Source: Fibrivirga algicola (GTDB lineage: Bacteria; Bacteroidota; Bacteroidia; Cytophagales; Spirosomataceae). From it: DNA of 64,000 nucleotides. Location of the stretch: positions 62,001 to 126,000 of the forward strand of contig NZ_WAEL01000013.1 of the NCBI RefSeq assembly GCF_011742925.1, read 5' to 3'. This document shows, in pieces, positions 42,274-51,454 of this stretch (its first letter is position 1; each line of letters begins with the position of its first letter). A model generated the notes under the pieces. That model did not search any database and was not told the DNA's origin. It was given only the letters and a program-made list of their open reading frames with translations. The position numbers and the translations under genes are program-made.

Positions 42274-43272
42274 ATGCGCAAAGCCAATGTCAACAACCAA
42301 CTTTTAACAACTGATTTGTGGGACACTATTTGCTTTCCCGTTAAGTCTGTTCCCGCCCGCGATATCCTGCCCGACCCCTACCGGGTCATACCCACCGACC
42401 GACAACATTTTATCGTCGGTACCATGCCCAGCGAGGAACGACAGATTTTTGCTGCCCAGTCGCCCCGCTACTCGCTCATTCCCAATTCGATTATCCGCGA
42501 CGCCGTCACAGAGGTAACGGGTATCGAGCAGCCGGTACATATCCGCTACAGCCGGAACGGTGAATACGCGATTAACGTTATTCTGCCCGATGAAACAACG
42601 GTAGGCCCCAACGACGTGATTCAACGGCAGTTAACGTTTACCAATTCGTACACGGGTAAATCACAGTTCACGATTCAGGGCACGGAGATGAAGCGGGTAC
42701 GGGAGCAGAAAGTTCGGGTGGCGTTCTACCGTCAAATCTGTTCTAACGGCATGATGGGATGGGCCGACGAGTTTGTTAGCCTTGACCAGTACCTTGATTG
42801 GCTCGTAACGGGTCAGACGCCGGAGAAAGCTAAAGTAAAAGGTTTGGAATGGGTGTATGAGAGCGCCGAGACGCTACGCGCCTACCAGCACATCTTTACC
42901 CATCGGGGTATCAACCTAAATCAGTTCCGGGCCTTTCTGGTCAACTTTCTGCGTGACTTCCTACGCTACGCACAGGATTGCCCAAGCCCTACGCAGGACG
43001 TATTTACCGTGATGCAGGACACCGCCGTAACCGACCGGCAGGAAGCCGCCCAATTAGTACGTAAAGTGGGGGTTTCGCAAAAACTGGTCGATGCCGCTAT
43101 GGAACGTATGGCCACCGAGGAATGCGTTTTAGGCTCACGCCCCAACGCCTGGCTGCTTTACAACGGCGTAAACCACGCCCTTTTTAACGGCAATTCCGGG
43201 CTGACGCTACCCGCCCGCTATGCTCTCGATGAAAAGGCGTTTCACGCCATAGCTGCCCACTACATTTTGTAG
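42274..43272 (+). CDS. DUF932-like plasmid/phage protein
   Basis: The start at 42274 (MRKANVNNQLLTTD) is an ATG; a TTG four codons earlier is less likely. The 332-residue protein resembles DUF932 proteins of phages and ICEs: an N-terminal segment with YRVIPTDRQHFIVGTMPSEE, a central IRYSRNGEYAINVILPDE, and the characteristic VAFYRQICSNGMMGWADEF, in which an Asn/Cys-containing loop is conserved. Function of the family is not established; links to recombination or antirestriction are only contextual. A leader hairpin (42227-42245) and a 3' hairpin flank the gene. Confidence 0.7.
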   Translation: MRKANVNNQLLTTDLWDTICFPVKSVPARDILPDPYRVIPTDRQHFIVGTMPSEERQIFAAQSPRYSLIPNSIIRDAVTEVTGIEQPVHIRYSRNGEYAINVILPDETTVGPNDVIQRQLTFTNSYTGKSQFTIQGTEMKRVREQKVRVAFYRQICSNGMMGWADEFVSLDQYLDWLVTGQTPEKAKVKGLEWVYESAETLRAYQHIFTHRGINLNQFRAFLVNFLRDFLRYAQDCPSPTQDVFTVMQDTAVTDRQEAAQLVRKVGVSQKLVDAAMERMATEECVLGSRPNAWLLYNGVNHALFNGNSGLTLPARYALDEKAFHAIAAHYIL

Positions 43273-43280
43273 GAAGAAAG

Positions 43281-43304
43281 CTGACTGCCCTTAAAGGCAG
43301 TCAG
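43281..43304 (+). terminator. Gene-terminal hairpin
   Basis: CTGACTGCC (43281-43289) and GGCAGTCAG (43296-43304) form a perfect 9-bp stem 8 bp after the DUF932 stop. No T-run follows; the AACAAAGGGG motif comes next. Confidence 0.6.
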
Positions 43305-43309
43305 AAAGG

Positions 43310-43324
43310 AACAAAGGGGTAGTT
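43310..43324 (+). repeat. AATCAAGGGG-type motif, copy 3
   Basis: AACAAAGGGGTAGTT begins 5 bp after the DUF932 gene-terminal hairpin. Confidence 0.55.
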
Positions 43325-43363
43325 AGCTGTTCATTGTTCGGTTCAATAAATGGTATAGTAAAA

Positions 43364-45541
43364 TCATCCTTTCCGCTCCTTAAAAACAATCCCAAAATCT
43401 GCCACCTCACAATCAACCAGTAGCTGAATGTCTTCTTTTACCCGGCGGTAGTTATCCTGAAGCAATTGGAATTTGAAGGTTTGACGCATGGCGGGCGTTA
43501 CGTCGATGGGGTCGTAGCCATACACGTCTCGTATGATGCGGTCGAGGTCAAGCATGGGCGGAAGCTGATGGGACTTTTTCATTTGCTCAGTCTCTACGCC
43601 GATGAACGACTTAAACGTTTTCAGGTCAAACTCCTCGCCGAAGTTATCCACGAACTGCCCTACAAACTCTCCTTGCTTCAGCCGTGAAATCTTGGCCGCT
43701 GGGATCATCTCCGTAAGTTGCTGGGATACGTTAACGGTTGTGTCATTTTTCGAGTAAGTGATGGACTCTTTGGTCTGGTTGGTCTTGCCAAAACGGCGCG
43801 ATAGCTTCTCGGCCGTCTCGTACACGACCGTCCCCGAAAACACATTGGCCCCCAGGTTCATGATGACTTTGGCTTCTTTTTCGCCGTAGTCGCGGGTGAG
43901 CTGCTCGAAGTCCTGAATGCCCAGCCAGGTGGCCACCTTGTTGGAACGGGCCGTAGCGATGAGCATGTCCAGCCCTTTCAGGAACATCGTCGGCAGCTCG
44001 TCCCAGAAGAGGGCCGACTTGAGCCGCCCTTTGCGGTTGACCAGCTTCATGAGCCGGGCCGTGTAGAGCGAAAATGCAGTACCATATATGGCAGTACGTT
44101 CGGGGTTGTTGCCGGTACAGAGAATCTTGGGGTCGGCGGGGTTGTTGATGTCGAGCGTAAAGTCGGAGCCAGTCATCACCCAGTACAGGGTAGGCGAAGA
44201 CAGCCGGGCCATTGGAATACGTACCGATGAGATTTGCCCTTCCAACTGCTCCATAGCACCTCCGTCGCGGGCATCGATGAATGGCCTGACGTAAATCTCC
44301 ACTTCGGGGTATCTCTCCATCAGGGCGAACGATTCATCGTAGCGCCGGTTGATGAATTCCAGGGTGTGGGGAAAGGTGCAACACTCAGCCAGCCGGGCGT
44401 AGATGGCCAACTTATCCGGGTTCTGCTGGTCGGCAGGTTTGGCTTCTTCTGCCGTGTGCAGGGCGCGGTATTTTAGGCTGACAGTACGCAGGTACCAGAG
44501 TACCGATGTCAGGAAGTTGATGGCCGATTCTGGAAAGAATTCACCCTGCTTCTGCGCCCACGTCCGGTTCAGGTTGAGCATCACCGTTTGTGCTGCTTCG
44601 TAGGCATCCATTACGTCGGTCATGCCGTCGGCGTCGATGGGGTTGCAACGGTGTGAATACTCGATGTCGTCGAAGTTCAGGACATAAAACTTTGGGATGA
44701 GTGGGTCGTTCCGGCGTCTGCGGTCGGCCAGTTGATCAGCGGGTGTCCAGGCATAGGTGTTTTCGGCAATGGTTTTCCGGTAGGCGTTATATGCCTCCAG
44801 CGTCAAGTCGGGAAACTTGAAGTCATAGACGTAGGTTACGTACCCCTTGTACATACTCTGCCAAAGCGCCTGAACCAGCACCGCAAACGTTTTACCTGAC
44901 CCCTGTAACCCCAGCACGATGACCGAGCGAAACGGATTGACAATGTTGATCAACCCCCGTCGCCATGCTCCTTTAAACGCGTATAGGGTCTGAAAGTGGA
45001 TGGAGTATTCGTTTTGGACCAGCGTTTCGTTTTGCGGAAACTCTTCGTTGGTATCGTTGAAAATGTCATTCGGGCTGCGGGTAAACAGAATGCGGGAGAG
45101 GTACTGACCGCCTTTGATGAGCTGCATCGTGCCGACCAGCGTCAGGCCCACATACAGGACATCAATAGCCAATGGAGCTACGATGACTTTTGCGTAAAGT
45201 AGCGGCACAGAACCTAGGAAGAGGAGCAATCCGACCGATGCGTAGCGCAACACCTGGTGCCGGCCAATCGAAGGATCTATTTTTCCTTTTGAGCCGATAG
45301 CGTACAGAAACAAGAGCAACAGTACCAGTGCTTTTGTAATGAGCGGATTATTAAACAATCCCAGCCGTTCGTCTAAAGTAGATAGGCTGCTATACAAATA
45401 GTCGTGTAGCCAGCTATTTGTATAGATAACTTCATGGCAATACCATAAGCAGTGTAGGATCAGTAGTCCGATGGCGGCAATGATGAAGAGTTCGACGGTT
45501 TGGGTGTGTCCCTCGCGTTCCTTGTTGGTCATTTCGGGCAT
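43364..45541 (-). CDS. Type IV coupling protein (TraG/VirD4 family)
   Basis: The 725-residue protein has three or four N-terminal helices (about 17-36, 66-83, 100-145), Walker A GLQGSGKT at 211-218 and Walker B SALFWDELPTMF, followed by TARSNKVATWLGIQDFEQL, characteristic of conjugative coupling ATPases. It would carry the relaxase-DNA complex to a type IV secretion channel. It is downstream of the M23 peptidase gene with a 6-bp gap. The related Bacteroidota proteins are often called TraG or MobC. No T4SS core genes are in view. Confidence 0.9.
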   Translation of the reverse strand: MPEMTNKEREGHTQTVELFIIAAIGLLILHCLWYCHEVIYTNSWLHDYLYSSLSTLDERLGLFNNPLITKALVLLLLFLYAIGSKGKIDPSIGRHQVLRYASVGLLLFLGSVPLLYAKVIVAPLAIDVLYVGLTLVGTMQLIKGGQYLSRILFTRSPNDIFNDTNEEFPQNETLVQNEYSIHFQTLYAFKGAWRRGLINIVNPFRSVIVLGLQGSGKTFAVLVQALWQSMYKGYVTYVYDFKFPDLTLEAYNAYRKTIAENTYAWTPADQLADRRRRNDPLIPKFYVLNFDDIEYSHRCNPIDADGMTDVMDAYEAAQTVMLNLNRTWAQKQGEFFPESAINFLTSVLWYLRTVSLKYRALHTAEEAKPADQQNPDKLAIYARLAECCTFPHTLEFINRRYDESFALMERYPEVEIYVRPFIDARDGGAMEQLEGQISSVRIPMARLSSPTLYWVMTGSDFTLDINNPADPKILCTGNNPERTAIYGTAFSLYTARLMKLVNRKGRLKSALFWDELPTMFLKGLDMLIATARSNKVATWLGIQDFEQLTRDYGEKEAKVIMNLGANVFSGTVVYETAEKLSRRFGKTNQTKESITYSKNDTTVNVSQQLTEMIPAAKISRLKQGEFVGQFVDNFGEEFDLKTFKSFIGVETEQMKKSHQLPPMLDLDRIIRDVYGYDPIDVTPAMRQTFKFQLLQDNYRRVKEDIQLLVDCEVADFGIVFKERKG

Positions 45542-45547
45542 GATGAG

Positions 45548-46249
45548 TTAGCGTGTTTGGGTACGTTGTTGCTGTTGATAATGGGCTACGAATCGAATGG
45601 CCAGCGTGAGGTAATCGGCGGGATTAACCGCCCCGTGATTCTTGAGGACGCAGTAATGCAGATGCACACCCGTGGCCCGGCCCGTACTGCCCGTAATGCC
45701 GAGCGTTTCGCCGATGACCACTTCTTGACCAGTTCGCACCGAGGTCAGGGCTAAGTGACCATACACCGTCTGGTAGGAGTTGCCGTGGTCAATTTTCACG
45801 TAGCGTCCCAGCGTGTTGCTATAGTCGACACTGATCACCCGTCCCGTAGCCGCCGACCGAACATATTGATGCGGCCCGGCAATGTCGACACCGTCGTGGT
45901 GGCGTAGCGTATGCAGTGTTGGATGCTGCCGAACCCCGAATCCTGACGAAACCCGATTGCCCGCCCAGTCGCCGAGTGGGGGCAGACAGGGAATGCGCTG
46001 TGCTGCCTCTGGCGATGCTATGAACAATCGGGCAAAGGCGGTTACGACCTGCGCCGACGTAGCCTCCTCTATCCATTGGTTCAATGAATTAGGAGAAGTC
46101 AACCGCCCGATTTTATGGGCTGCAAAAGGCTCCTTTTCGCTACTCTGATTCATTGCCGTTGGACTGTTTGCTCCACTCAGAATCAGGCTGAACACAGTCC
46201 AAAAAGGCCCGTTTCGATATCTCCTATACCATTTTCTTCTATTATCCAT
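45548..46249 (-). CDS. M23 (LytM) family metallopeptidase
   Basis: The start at 46249 (MDNRRKWYRRYRNG) gives a 233-residue product with a hydrophobic membrane segment (PFWTVFSLILSGA). The catalytic domain contains HHDGVDIAG (HxxxD zinc ligands), DYSNTLGRYVKIDHGNSYQTVYGHL and HLHYCV (HxH). It probably cleaves peptidoglycan to open a path for the conjugation machinery, consistent with its position 6 bp before the coupling protein gene. It is divergent from the 46326 operon across a 76-bp AT-rich promoter region. Confidence 0.87.
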   Translation of the reverse strand: MDNRRKWYRRYRNGPFWTVFSLILSGANSPTAMNQSSEKEPFAAHKIGRLTSPNSLNQWIEEATSAQVVTAFARLFIASPEAAQRIPCLPPLGDWAGNRVSSGFGVRQHPTLHTLRHHDGVDIAGPHQYVRSAATGRVISVDYSNTLGRYVKIDHGNSYQTVYGHLALTSVRTGQEVVIGETLGITGSTGRATGVHLHYCVLKNHGAVNPADYLTLAIRFVAHYQQQQRTQTR

Positions 46250-46325
46250 TGGGCAAAAATAAGCCCGAAAATGACACAATATTTAGTTAATTAAAGTAAA
46301 TTCGATAAAAAATTAAACTAAAGCA

Positions 46326-46664
46326 ATGAAAAAAAGTAATGAACCTGATTTCAGATTACCACATGAGCAGGCCAGTCGGCTGGTTCAACTCTTCGCGCCT
46401 TCGTTCGACACCTGCCTGACGCAATCCGCTGACAACGGGGGAAAGCCAATAGTATGGCACCCCGTGCTCAGGGATATTCATGAGCAGGTCGTTCATGCAG
46501 TAAGTCCAGTGTTGATCGAAAGTCGGCAGCAGCCCGGTGAGGTCTCTCCTACCCTATCGCTTAGTCTGCTCCCTGCGCCTTCCGGGGCTACCCGGTTGCA
46601 ATCGGCACAAGAGCAGTCTGTTGTACCCGACGAGTTAACACCTACCGTCAAAACCAGCCTGTAA
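46326..46664 (+). CDS. Hypothetical protein heading the primase operon
   Basis: A 112-residue soluble product (MKKSNEPDFRLPHEQ...) with a proline-rich C-terminal half and no recognisable domain. Its stop codon shares one base with the start of the next gene (TAATG), which shows coupling with the 46664 and 46968 genes. Function unknown. Confidence 0.6.
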   Translation: MKKSNEPDFRLPHEQASRLVQLFAPSFDTCLTQSADNGGKPIVWHPVLRDIHEQVVHAVSPVLIESRQQPGEVSPTLSLSLLPAPSGATRLQSAQEQSVVPDELTPTVKTSL

Positions 46665-46954
46665 TGCACATGCAGTATTTGGAAACACTGGAAGTGCGGT
46701 GGGGGCGGGAGCGCATTCATCAGGCCATTCAACCCTTGTACATCGGCGACGGTGAAGAACCCGGCGACCCGCCTATTACTGTCCTGAACGCATCCGTCAA
46801 CGACCCGGAACTTTGGCAGCAGCTCACCGACGAGGAGCGCGAACGACTGTATCTGGCCTTCATGGAACTCCAATATGACCTCTCTGAACTGGCCACCGAC
46901 CTCTACCGAGCCAAAGAGCCGGAACTAGGTGGTTTTGAACTGACGGCCCTGTAA
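46664..46954 (+). CDS. Hypothetical acidic small protein
   Basis: A 96-residue acidic protein (EVRWGRERIHQAIQPLY, then WQQLTDEERERLYLAFMELQ). The long charged helix suggests a protein-interaction role. It starts on the last base of the upstream stop codon and precedes the primase-like gene by 13 bp. No family recognised. Confidence 0.62.
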   Translation: MHMQYLETLEVRWGRERIHQAIQPLYIGDGEEPGDPPITVLNASVNDPELWQQLTDEERERLYLAFMELQYDLSELATDLYRAKEPELGGFELTAL

Positions 46955-46967
46955 CCCATTTCGTCTT

Positions 46968-49724
46968 ATGAAGCAAAAAGCACAAAACCGCGCTACCCGC
47001 GAGCAGTTGGCCATTCTCCGCCAATTGAACAAAGCCGGGGTACGTTACGTCGCGTTTGGTGATTACGCCATGAATGCCATCGACCCGGCCCGTGCCATCG
47101 GCAACGTGCAGCTCTGGATTGAGCCGACAAAAGCCAATTTCGAGCGGCTCGACAAAGCCATTCAGGAGGTTTACGGCCCGCGTGTACTCACCCGCACCAA
47201 GCCAGAGCACGCTGAGAATCCGCAGCCCCGTAAGATGCTCACGCTCGGCGATGGCCCGCAGAAGGTGGGTCTATACCCCGCCATCAACGGCTTTTCGCCG
47301 GACCAGTTTGGCGAACTGTTCATGCGGGCGCAGACGAACCGTGCCGCGCTGATCACCAATCGGGGAAAGCTGGACGGTTCGGTAGCGTATCGCCAATTGG
47401 CCGTGCCCGACCTCTACCAGAATGTGCGGGAATCCACGGCCTACCACAAAGCGTGGAATATTCAGACGTTGGAAAAATATGCCGACGACCACCGCATCGA
47501 CCTGACCCCGGTTCGGTCAGTGTCGGCAACACAAACGGCCCAGGAAACGGCCAAAACTGCCTCCGCGAATCCCGAAGCGACGGCAAAGGCAACGGAGAAC
47601 GCGCAACAGGAGCCAGAGCCGACACCGAAGCCCCGCGCAGAGAAGTTGGTGCGCGATTTCGATGCCATCAAGCGTGAGCTGGATCTGGAGGTAGTGCTGC
47701 GTGACTACGGCTTCGTGCTCGATACCAAAAAATCGAAACCGAGCGACGAGTGGCTGATCTACGAGCGGGGCGAGAAAGGGTCAAAAGAACGCTTAGCCGT
47801 CTATACCGGCGACAAATACGGGCAAAAGATGTTCGTTGACATGAACGATCAGCGGGGCTGGCGGGGCGACGTGATCAAGTTTCTGGAGCGGGTCGAGAAC
47901 GGCATCTACCGTAACGTTTTCAAGGCTGTCGACCGGATTATGTCGTCAACAGACTACGTACTGCAAAAGAGCGTTACGGCTCCGCTCAAGCAGGTGAAGG
48001 ATAGTTTGATCGACACGAAACTTCGGGAGAAAGACCTGCACGACCGGTACGCCATCGCTCCCCTGACTGACACCCGGTATTTGGCGGGACGCTCGCTCCA
48101 CAAAGACGTGCTCTTCTCCCCGGAGTTCAACGGCCGCATTCACAACATTGCCTACACGACGGAGAAGGGCACTACCCACCGCAACACCTCTTTTCCGATG
48201 TACGCCCAGGATGGTCACCTGGTATCAATGGACATCCGCAACGAACGATTCAAGTCATTTCCTTCCGGGGAGCGCGGGGAAGCTATGTGGCACTCCAACC
48301 GATTTTATGAACTGAAGGCACCCTTGGCGATGCACGACAAACCTGACCTGCCGACAGGCACCGTCGGGACGGTTGTTCGGCTTAGTCCCGAAACGGTTTC
48401 CTTCAATTTTATACAAGACGGTGAGCCGCAGCAGGTGCAGTTACCACTCGAAACCGCCCGCCCGGCCTTCAGGGAGGTTCCCGCCCAGCGCATCCTTGTC
48501 GCGGAGTCAGCAATCGACGCTATGTCGTTTAAGCAGCTTAACCCCGAAGCCGAGGGCGAACGGCGGTTCTACATGGCGACGGGTGGCCAGCCCGGCAGCC
48601 GTCAGATGGGCTTTGTTCAGAAGGTGCTCGACCGCAACCCACAGGCGCAGTTTGTCATCGCGCAGGATGGCGATAACGCCGGCCTGCGGTTCGGCATTAA
48701 CTACCTCGCCCTGCAACATCCCGCTGCTGACCCGGCTCTGCGCGTCAAACCCGACATTGCCTATTCCGGCCCGAACCTTCCGCCGAATCCACTCACTAAC
48801 ATACTGGGACCTAAGTTTGCGTTCGACCCCGAGATAAAAACATTCAGCGACGTGCTGAAGCGGTTCGACGTACCTGATGGCAACTTGTCGGAAGGGCATA
48901 AACTGGCCATTAACCACCAGGCCCGGTTTAAAGAAATCATGCCTGATGATTACGTTAAAGTGTCTGTCGAGATGGTGCAGTCAGTGATTCCGGCATTTAC
49001 CTATGCGAAGGCATATGGTATCTCCATGCCCGAGGAAATTGGAAAACTGGCTCAGTCGGAGTACATGCAGACAAAGGTTGGGAACGAGTTTCGGGTGGCA
49101 CGGGAACGAGCTATGATTTCGCCTGATGAGATGGATCAGCGCATTCAGTACCACAAGGATGCCAAGTTGGAAAAGGATCTGTACTCGGGTGTGAACAAGT
49201 TGGACCTGGAACTACGGCAACCCCTGTCGCCCGGTGGCGCGGGCGCCGACGTCGCTGGTGGTCGAAACGAAGCGTTTCTCCATCGCTTTATGGACGAGAT
49301 GAACCGCTTCACCAAGCAGTTCAATTACAACAATGACCCGAACGACAAGGAGAAACGGGTGCAGGAGTTTCAGCGCGAAACCCTGGTTGACCCCGATCAG
49401 GGGCAGGCCGTTACCCGCACCCGGATTCACTTTCCCAACGATGGGCGGTTGCTGGTGAAAGCACTCACGCTACTTACTGACGAAATCAACAGCCGACAGG
49501 GGCAGTCGCTCTACCACGTTGTCAGACCTACAAGGCAGCAGAAAGACCTCAATGATATTCTGCAAAACCGTCAGGGCGAGGCCTTGCCTGATTCGAGTCC
49601 GCTGAAGATGGGTGCTCCGCCCCTCATCAAACCCCACACCGAGATCAAGGCGCAACAGGCCGCTCAGCGCGAAACGGTTCAATCCGCTTCGGACTCGGCC
49701 CGTACGTACAAAGCTAAACTGTAA
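46968..49724 (+). CDS. Toprim/primase-like protein with N-terminal nucleotidyltransferase-fold domain
   Basis: The 918-residue protein has three visible parts. Residues about 10-150 resemble a minimal nucleotidyltransferase fold (AGVRYVAFGDYAMNAI), but the catalytic DxD-like pair is replaced (NVQLWIE), so it is probably inactive. Residues about 225-320 resemble the primase N-terminal module of DUF3991/CHC2-less proteins (LEVVLRDYGFVLDTKK, GDVIKFLERV). Residues about 505-600 form a Toprim domain (ILVAESAIDAMSF, VIAQDGDNAGLRFG). It likely primes or processes element DNA during replication or transfer. The C-terminal 300 residues are unrecognised. Confidence 0.75.
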   Translation: MKQKAQNRATREQLAILRQLNKAGVRYVAFGDYAMNAIDPARAIGNVQLWIEPTKANFERLDKAIQEVYGPRVLTRTKPEHAENPQPRKMLTLGDGPQKVGLYPAINGFSPDQFGELFMRAQTNRAALITNRGKLDGSVAYRQLAVPDLYQNVRESTAYHKAWNIQTLEKYADDHRIDLTPVRSVSATQTAQETAKTASANPEATAKATENAQQEPEPTPKPRAEKLVRDFDAIKRELDLEVVLRDYGFVLDTKKSKPSDEWLIYERGEKGSKERLAVYTGDKYGQKMFVDMNDQRGWRGDVIKFLERVENGIYRNVFKAVDRIMSSTDYVLQKSVTAPLKQVKDSLIDTKLREKDLHDRYAIAPLTDTRYLAGRSLHKDVLFSPEFNGRIHNIAYTTEKGTTHRNTSFPMYAQDGHLVSMDIRNERFKSFPSGERGEAMWHSNRFYELKAPLAMHDKPDLPTGTVGTVVRLSPETVSFNFIQDGEPQQVQLPLETARPAFREVPAQRILVAESAIDAMSFKQLNPEAEGERRFYMATGGQPGSRQMGFVQKVLDRNPQAQFVIAQDGDNAGLRFGINYLALQHPAADPALRVKPDIAYSGPNLPPNPLTNILGPKFAFDPEIKTFSDVLKRFDVPDGNLSEGHKLAINHQARFKEIMPDDYVKVSVEMVQSVIPAFTYAKAYGISMPEEIGKLAQSEYMQTKVGNEFRVARERAMISPDEMDQRIQYHKDAKLEKDLYSGVNKLDLELRQPLSPGGAGADVAGGRNEAFLHRFMDEMNRFTKQFNYNNDPNDKEKRVQEFQRETLVDPDQGQAVTRTRIHFPNDGRLLVKALTLLTDEINSRQGQSLYHVVRPTRQQKDLNDILQNRQGEALPDSSPLKMGAPPLIKPHTEIKAQQAAQRETVQSASDSARTYKAKL

Positions 49725-49783
49725 TGGTAACCCAGGTCCGGGCAAAGTCGACCTGATCTTGCCCGGACCCTATTACGTAACCT

Positions 49784-50479
49784 ATGACCCCCTCCCCTAC
49801 TCATCCCGATATGGACACACTCGGCTCCGACCGGCCCGTTGCCGCTCCAACCAACAAGTTTTATTCATCGAATCCGTATTGGAGTCGTAGCCCCCAGCCA
49901 CCAGACGAAACGGAACAGGCCAAACTCTCAAAGGAAGTGCTGCCACACCCGGCTACGCAAACCGATGCACTGCCTCCCCACCTGATTGCCGGGCTGGTGG
50001 AAGTTATTGAGAAGATGGGCCGGTCGCAGCAGGAGCACCTGAATCGCCAGCTTACCGAGTGGCTACCCCAGGTTCCGGCAACTCTCACCCTTGCCCTTGA
50101 GCAGCATCTGGATAAATTGGTCCCGAAGGTAGTGAGGGTGGAGCAGCCGGGTTCGGCGTTGCTTAAACTGGTTCGTTACCTGACGGCGGGCATGGTCGTC
50201 GCTGGCCTGCTCGTTGGTGGGTTAGTCTTTGCCTGGCTGCAAACCCGCCAACAGCGCGATACATATGCCGCTGGCTATTGGCAGCACCGGTACGTATCAG
50301 CTCAGATAGCCGTGGCCCGAACCGTACCGCTGCAACGGCTGCTGTCAGATGCCGATTCGCTTTACAAATCGCCTACGTTCAACGCTGAACTGCAACGCTT
50401 GGAAAGCATCCTTGACACGCGCCAGCAACAACATCAGCTTCGGCTCCGTGAGCAGGAACTGACGCGTTTAAAACGGTAG
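49784..50479 (+). CDS. Membrane protein with coiled-coil tail, mobilization-type context
   Basis: The 231-residue protein has a disordered polar N-terminus, an amphipathic region (about 65-115), one membrane helix (about 134-155, TAGMVVAGLLVGGLVFAWL) and a charged C-terminal coiled coil (LESILDTRQQQHQLRLREQE). Similar single-helix proteins accompany relaxosome or primase genes in Bacteroidota mobile elements. A start at 49811 is possible. A strong terminator follows. Confidence 0.6.
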   Translation: MTPSPTHPDMDTLGSDRPVAAPTNKFYSSNPYWSRSPQPPDETEQAKLSKEVLPHPATQTDALPPHLIAGLVEVIEKMGRSQQEHLNRQLTEWLPQVPATLTLALEQHLDKLVPKVVRVEQPGSALLKLVRYLTAGMVVAGLLVGGLVFAWLQTRQQRDTYAAGYWQHRYVSAQIAVARTVPLQRLLSDADSLYKSPTFNAELQRLESILDTRQQQHQLRLREQELTRLKR

Positions 50480-50508
50480 TGATTCGTAGAATCTACAAAA
50501 ATAAATCT

Positions 50509-50544
50509 GTAGCTGGCTATTCAAATAGTCAGCTACCTTTTTTT
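50509..50544 (+). terminator. Intrinsic terminator
   Basis: A 13-bp stem with one wobble (GTAGCTGGCTATT with AATAGTCAGCTAC, 50509-50536) followed by C and seven T. Confidence 0.88.
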
Positions 50545-50562
50545 AATCAAGGGGTTTGTAAA
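50545..50562 (+). repeat. AATCAAGGGG-type motif, copy 4
   Basis: AATCAAGGGGTTTGTAAA starts on the first base after the terminator T-run. It is one of the clearest copies. Confidence 0.65.
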
Positions 50563-50584
50563 CTAGTCCTGTTGCTGGTTCCTA

Positions 50585-50603
50585 AATCAATCGGGTTTGT
50601 AAA
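50585..50603 (+). repeat. AATCAAGGGG-type motif, copy 5
   Basis: AATCAATCGGGTTTGTAAA, 40 bp after copy 4 and with the same tail, forms a tandem pair with it. Confidence 0.6.
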
Positions 50604-50638
50604 GTGCTGTTTATCAATAGACATATAGTTAAATAGTC

Positions 50639-50657
50639 AGATAGTTGGCTATCTTTG
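50639..50657 (+). promoter_or_regulatory. Operator AGATAG-N4-CTATCT over a TAnnTTTG promoter box
   Basis: AGATAGTTGGCTATCT (50639-50654) is a perfect dyad that overlaps TATCTTTG (50650-50657), a match to the -7 box of Bacteroidota. A repressor bound there would block transcription of the 50728 gene. A near copy precedes the 52583 gene. Confidence 0.55.
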
Positions 50658-50727
50658 TAATGTTGAAACCGCAAACGCTTGGCCGATGTAAGCCCAGGCA
50701 CCAACCCCTTTTTTACGCTATACAGGT

Positions 50728-51387
50728 ATGAAATCCTATCAGCAAGAAACCGTTAACAAACATGGTGAAACCGTCATTTCGGACATCTTCCGCTACATCG
50801 AGGGCGAGCCGAAGCAGTACCGCTACAATTCCCAGACCGGGCAGTTTAACATTGACGGAGACACCCCCGTTTTGGACAAGTCGGGCAAGCCTATTAAAGA
50901 GTTTTCGTTTCAGCCGTTCGTCTTCCGCATTTTCGAGGACGGGCTGTTCAACCGGAACCGCGAAGCGTGGGCGGAATTGTTCTTTATCGACGCGCTCAAT
51001 TGCGTATCGAGCATTATGTTCAACGGCACTACGCTGACGGAGTTGCGGGGCGTTATGAAAAAACTCATCTACGAAGGCAACGAACCGCTGAACCTCTGCG
51101 ATGTGGTGCTGACCATCCGCCCGGAGAAACTAACGTGTAAAAACGACCCCACGAAGTCGTGGTTCATTGGCCGGTTTAGCTACCAGTTTGCCAACTCCGA
51201 AACTGTTCAGCAACTCGCTGAGTACGCGGCTGATTGCCCTATCTACCGACGCGACACATTGAAACAAACGGCAAGCTATTTCAGCTTTTCAGAAACTTTT
51301 GCCCTTCCGGCTGCGGATGTCATGCCGCTTTCGCTCAGTGTCGGAGATGTACCCCCCGCTGAAGTTGAAGTAGCAGAGGTAGTCTAA
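50728..51387 (+). CDS. Hypothetical protein next to the RecE-like exonuclease
   Basis: The 219-residue protein (MKSYQQETVNKHGETV...) has a mixed alpha/beta pattern with the segments FQPFVFRIFEDGLFNRN, VMKKLIYEGNEPLNLCDVV and WFIGRFSYQFANSETVQQL. It starts 68 bp before the exonuclease gene and shares its operator-type leader sequences. In phages an annealing protein is often paired with such an exonuclease, but I cannot see RecT, Erf or Rad52 motifs, so that role is a guess. Confidence 0.65.
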   Translation: MKSYQQETVNKHGETVISDIFRYIEGEPKQYRYNSQTGQFNIDGDTPVLDKSGKPIKEFSFQPFVFRIFEDGLFNRNREAWAELFFIDALNCVSSIMFNGTTLTELRGVMKKLIYEGNEPLNLCDVVLTIRPEKLTCKNDPTKSWFIGRFSYQFANSETVQQLAEYAADCPIYRRDTLKQTASYFSFSETFALPAADVMPLSLSVGDVPPAEVEVAEVV

Positions 51388-51393
51388 ATTTTT

Positions 51394-51429
51394 TTGAGTA
51401 GCCATCTATTTAAATAGATGGCTACTCAA
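51394..51429. repeat. Perfect 36-bp palindrome
   Basis: The half-sequence TTGAGTAGCCATCTATTT is followed at once by its exact complement, with no loop. It lies 6 bp after the 50728 gene stop and 25 bp before the exonuclease start. A T-run precedes it and none follows on either strand, so it is not a normal terminator. It may be an operator or a replication/transfer site. Confidence 0.9.
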
Positions 51430-51454
51430 CTATATAGTTCACAAACTAAATATT

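Noticed and set aside
45390-45425. 12-bp inverted repeat CTATACAAATAG/CTATTTGTATAG
   Set aside because: It lies inside the coupling-protein coding region and may reflect codon choice; kept out of the operator set.
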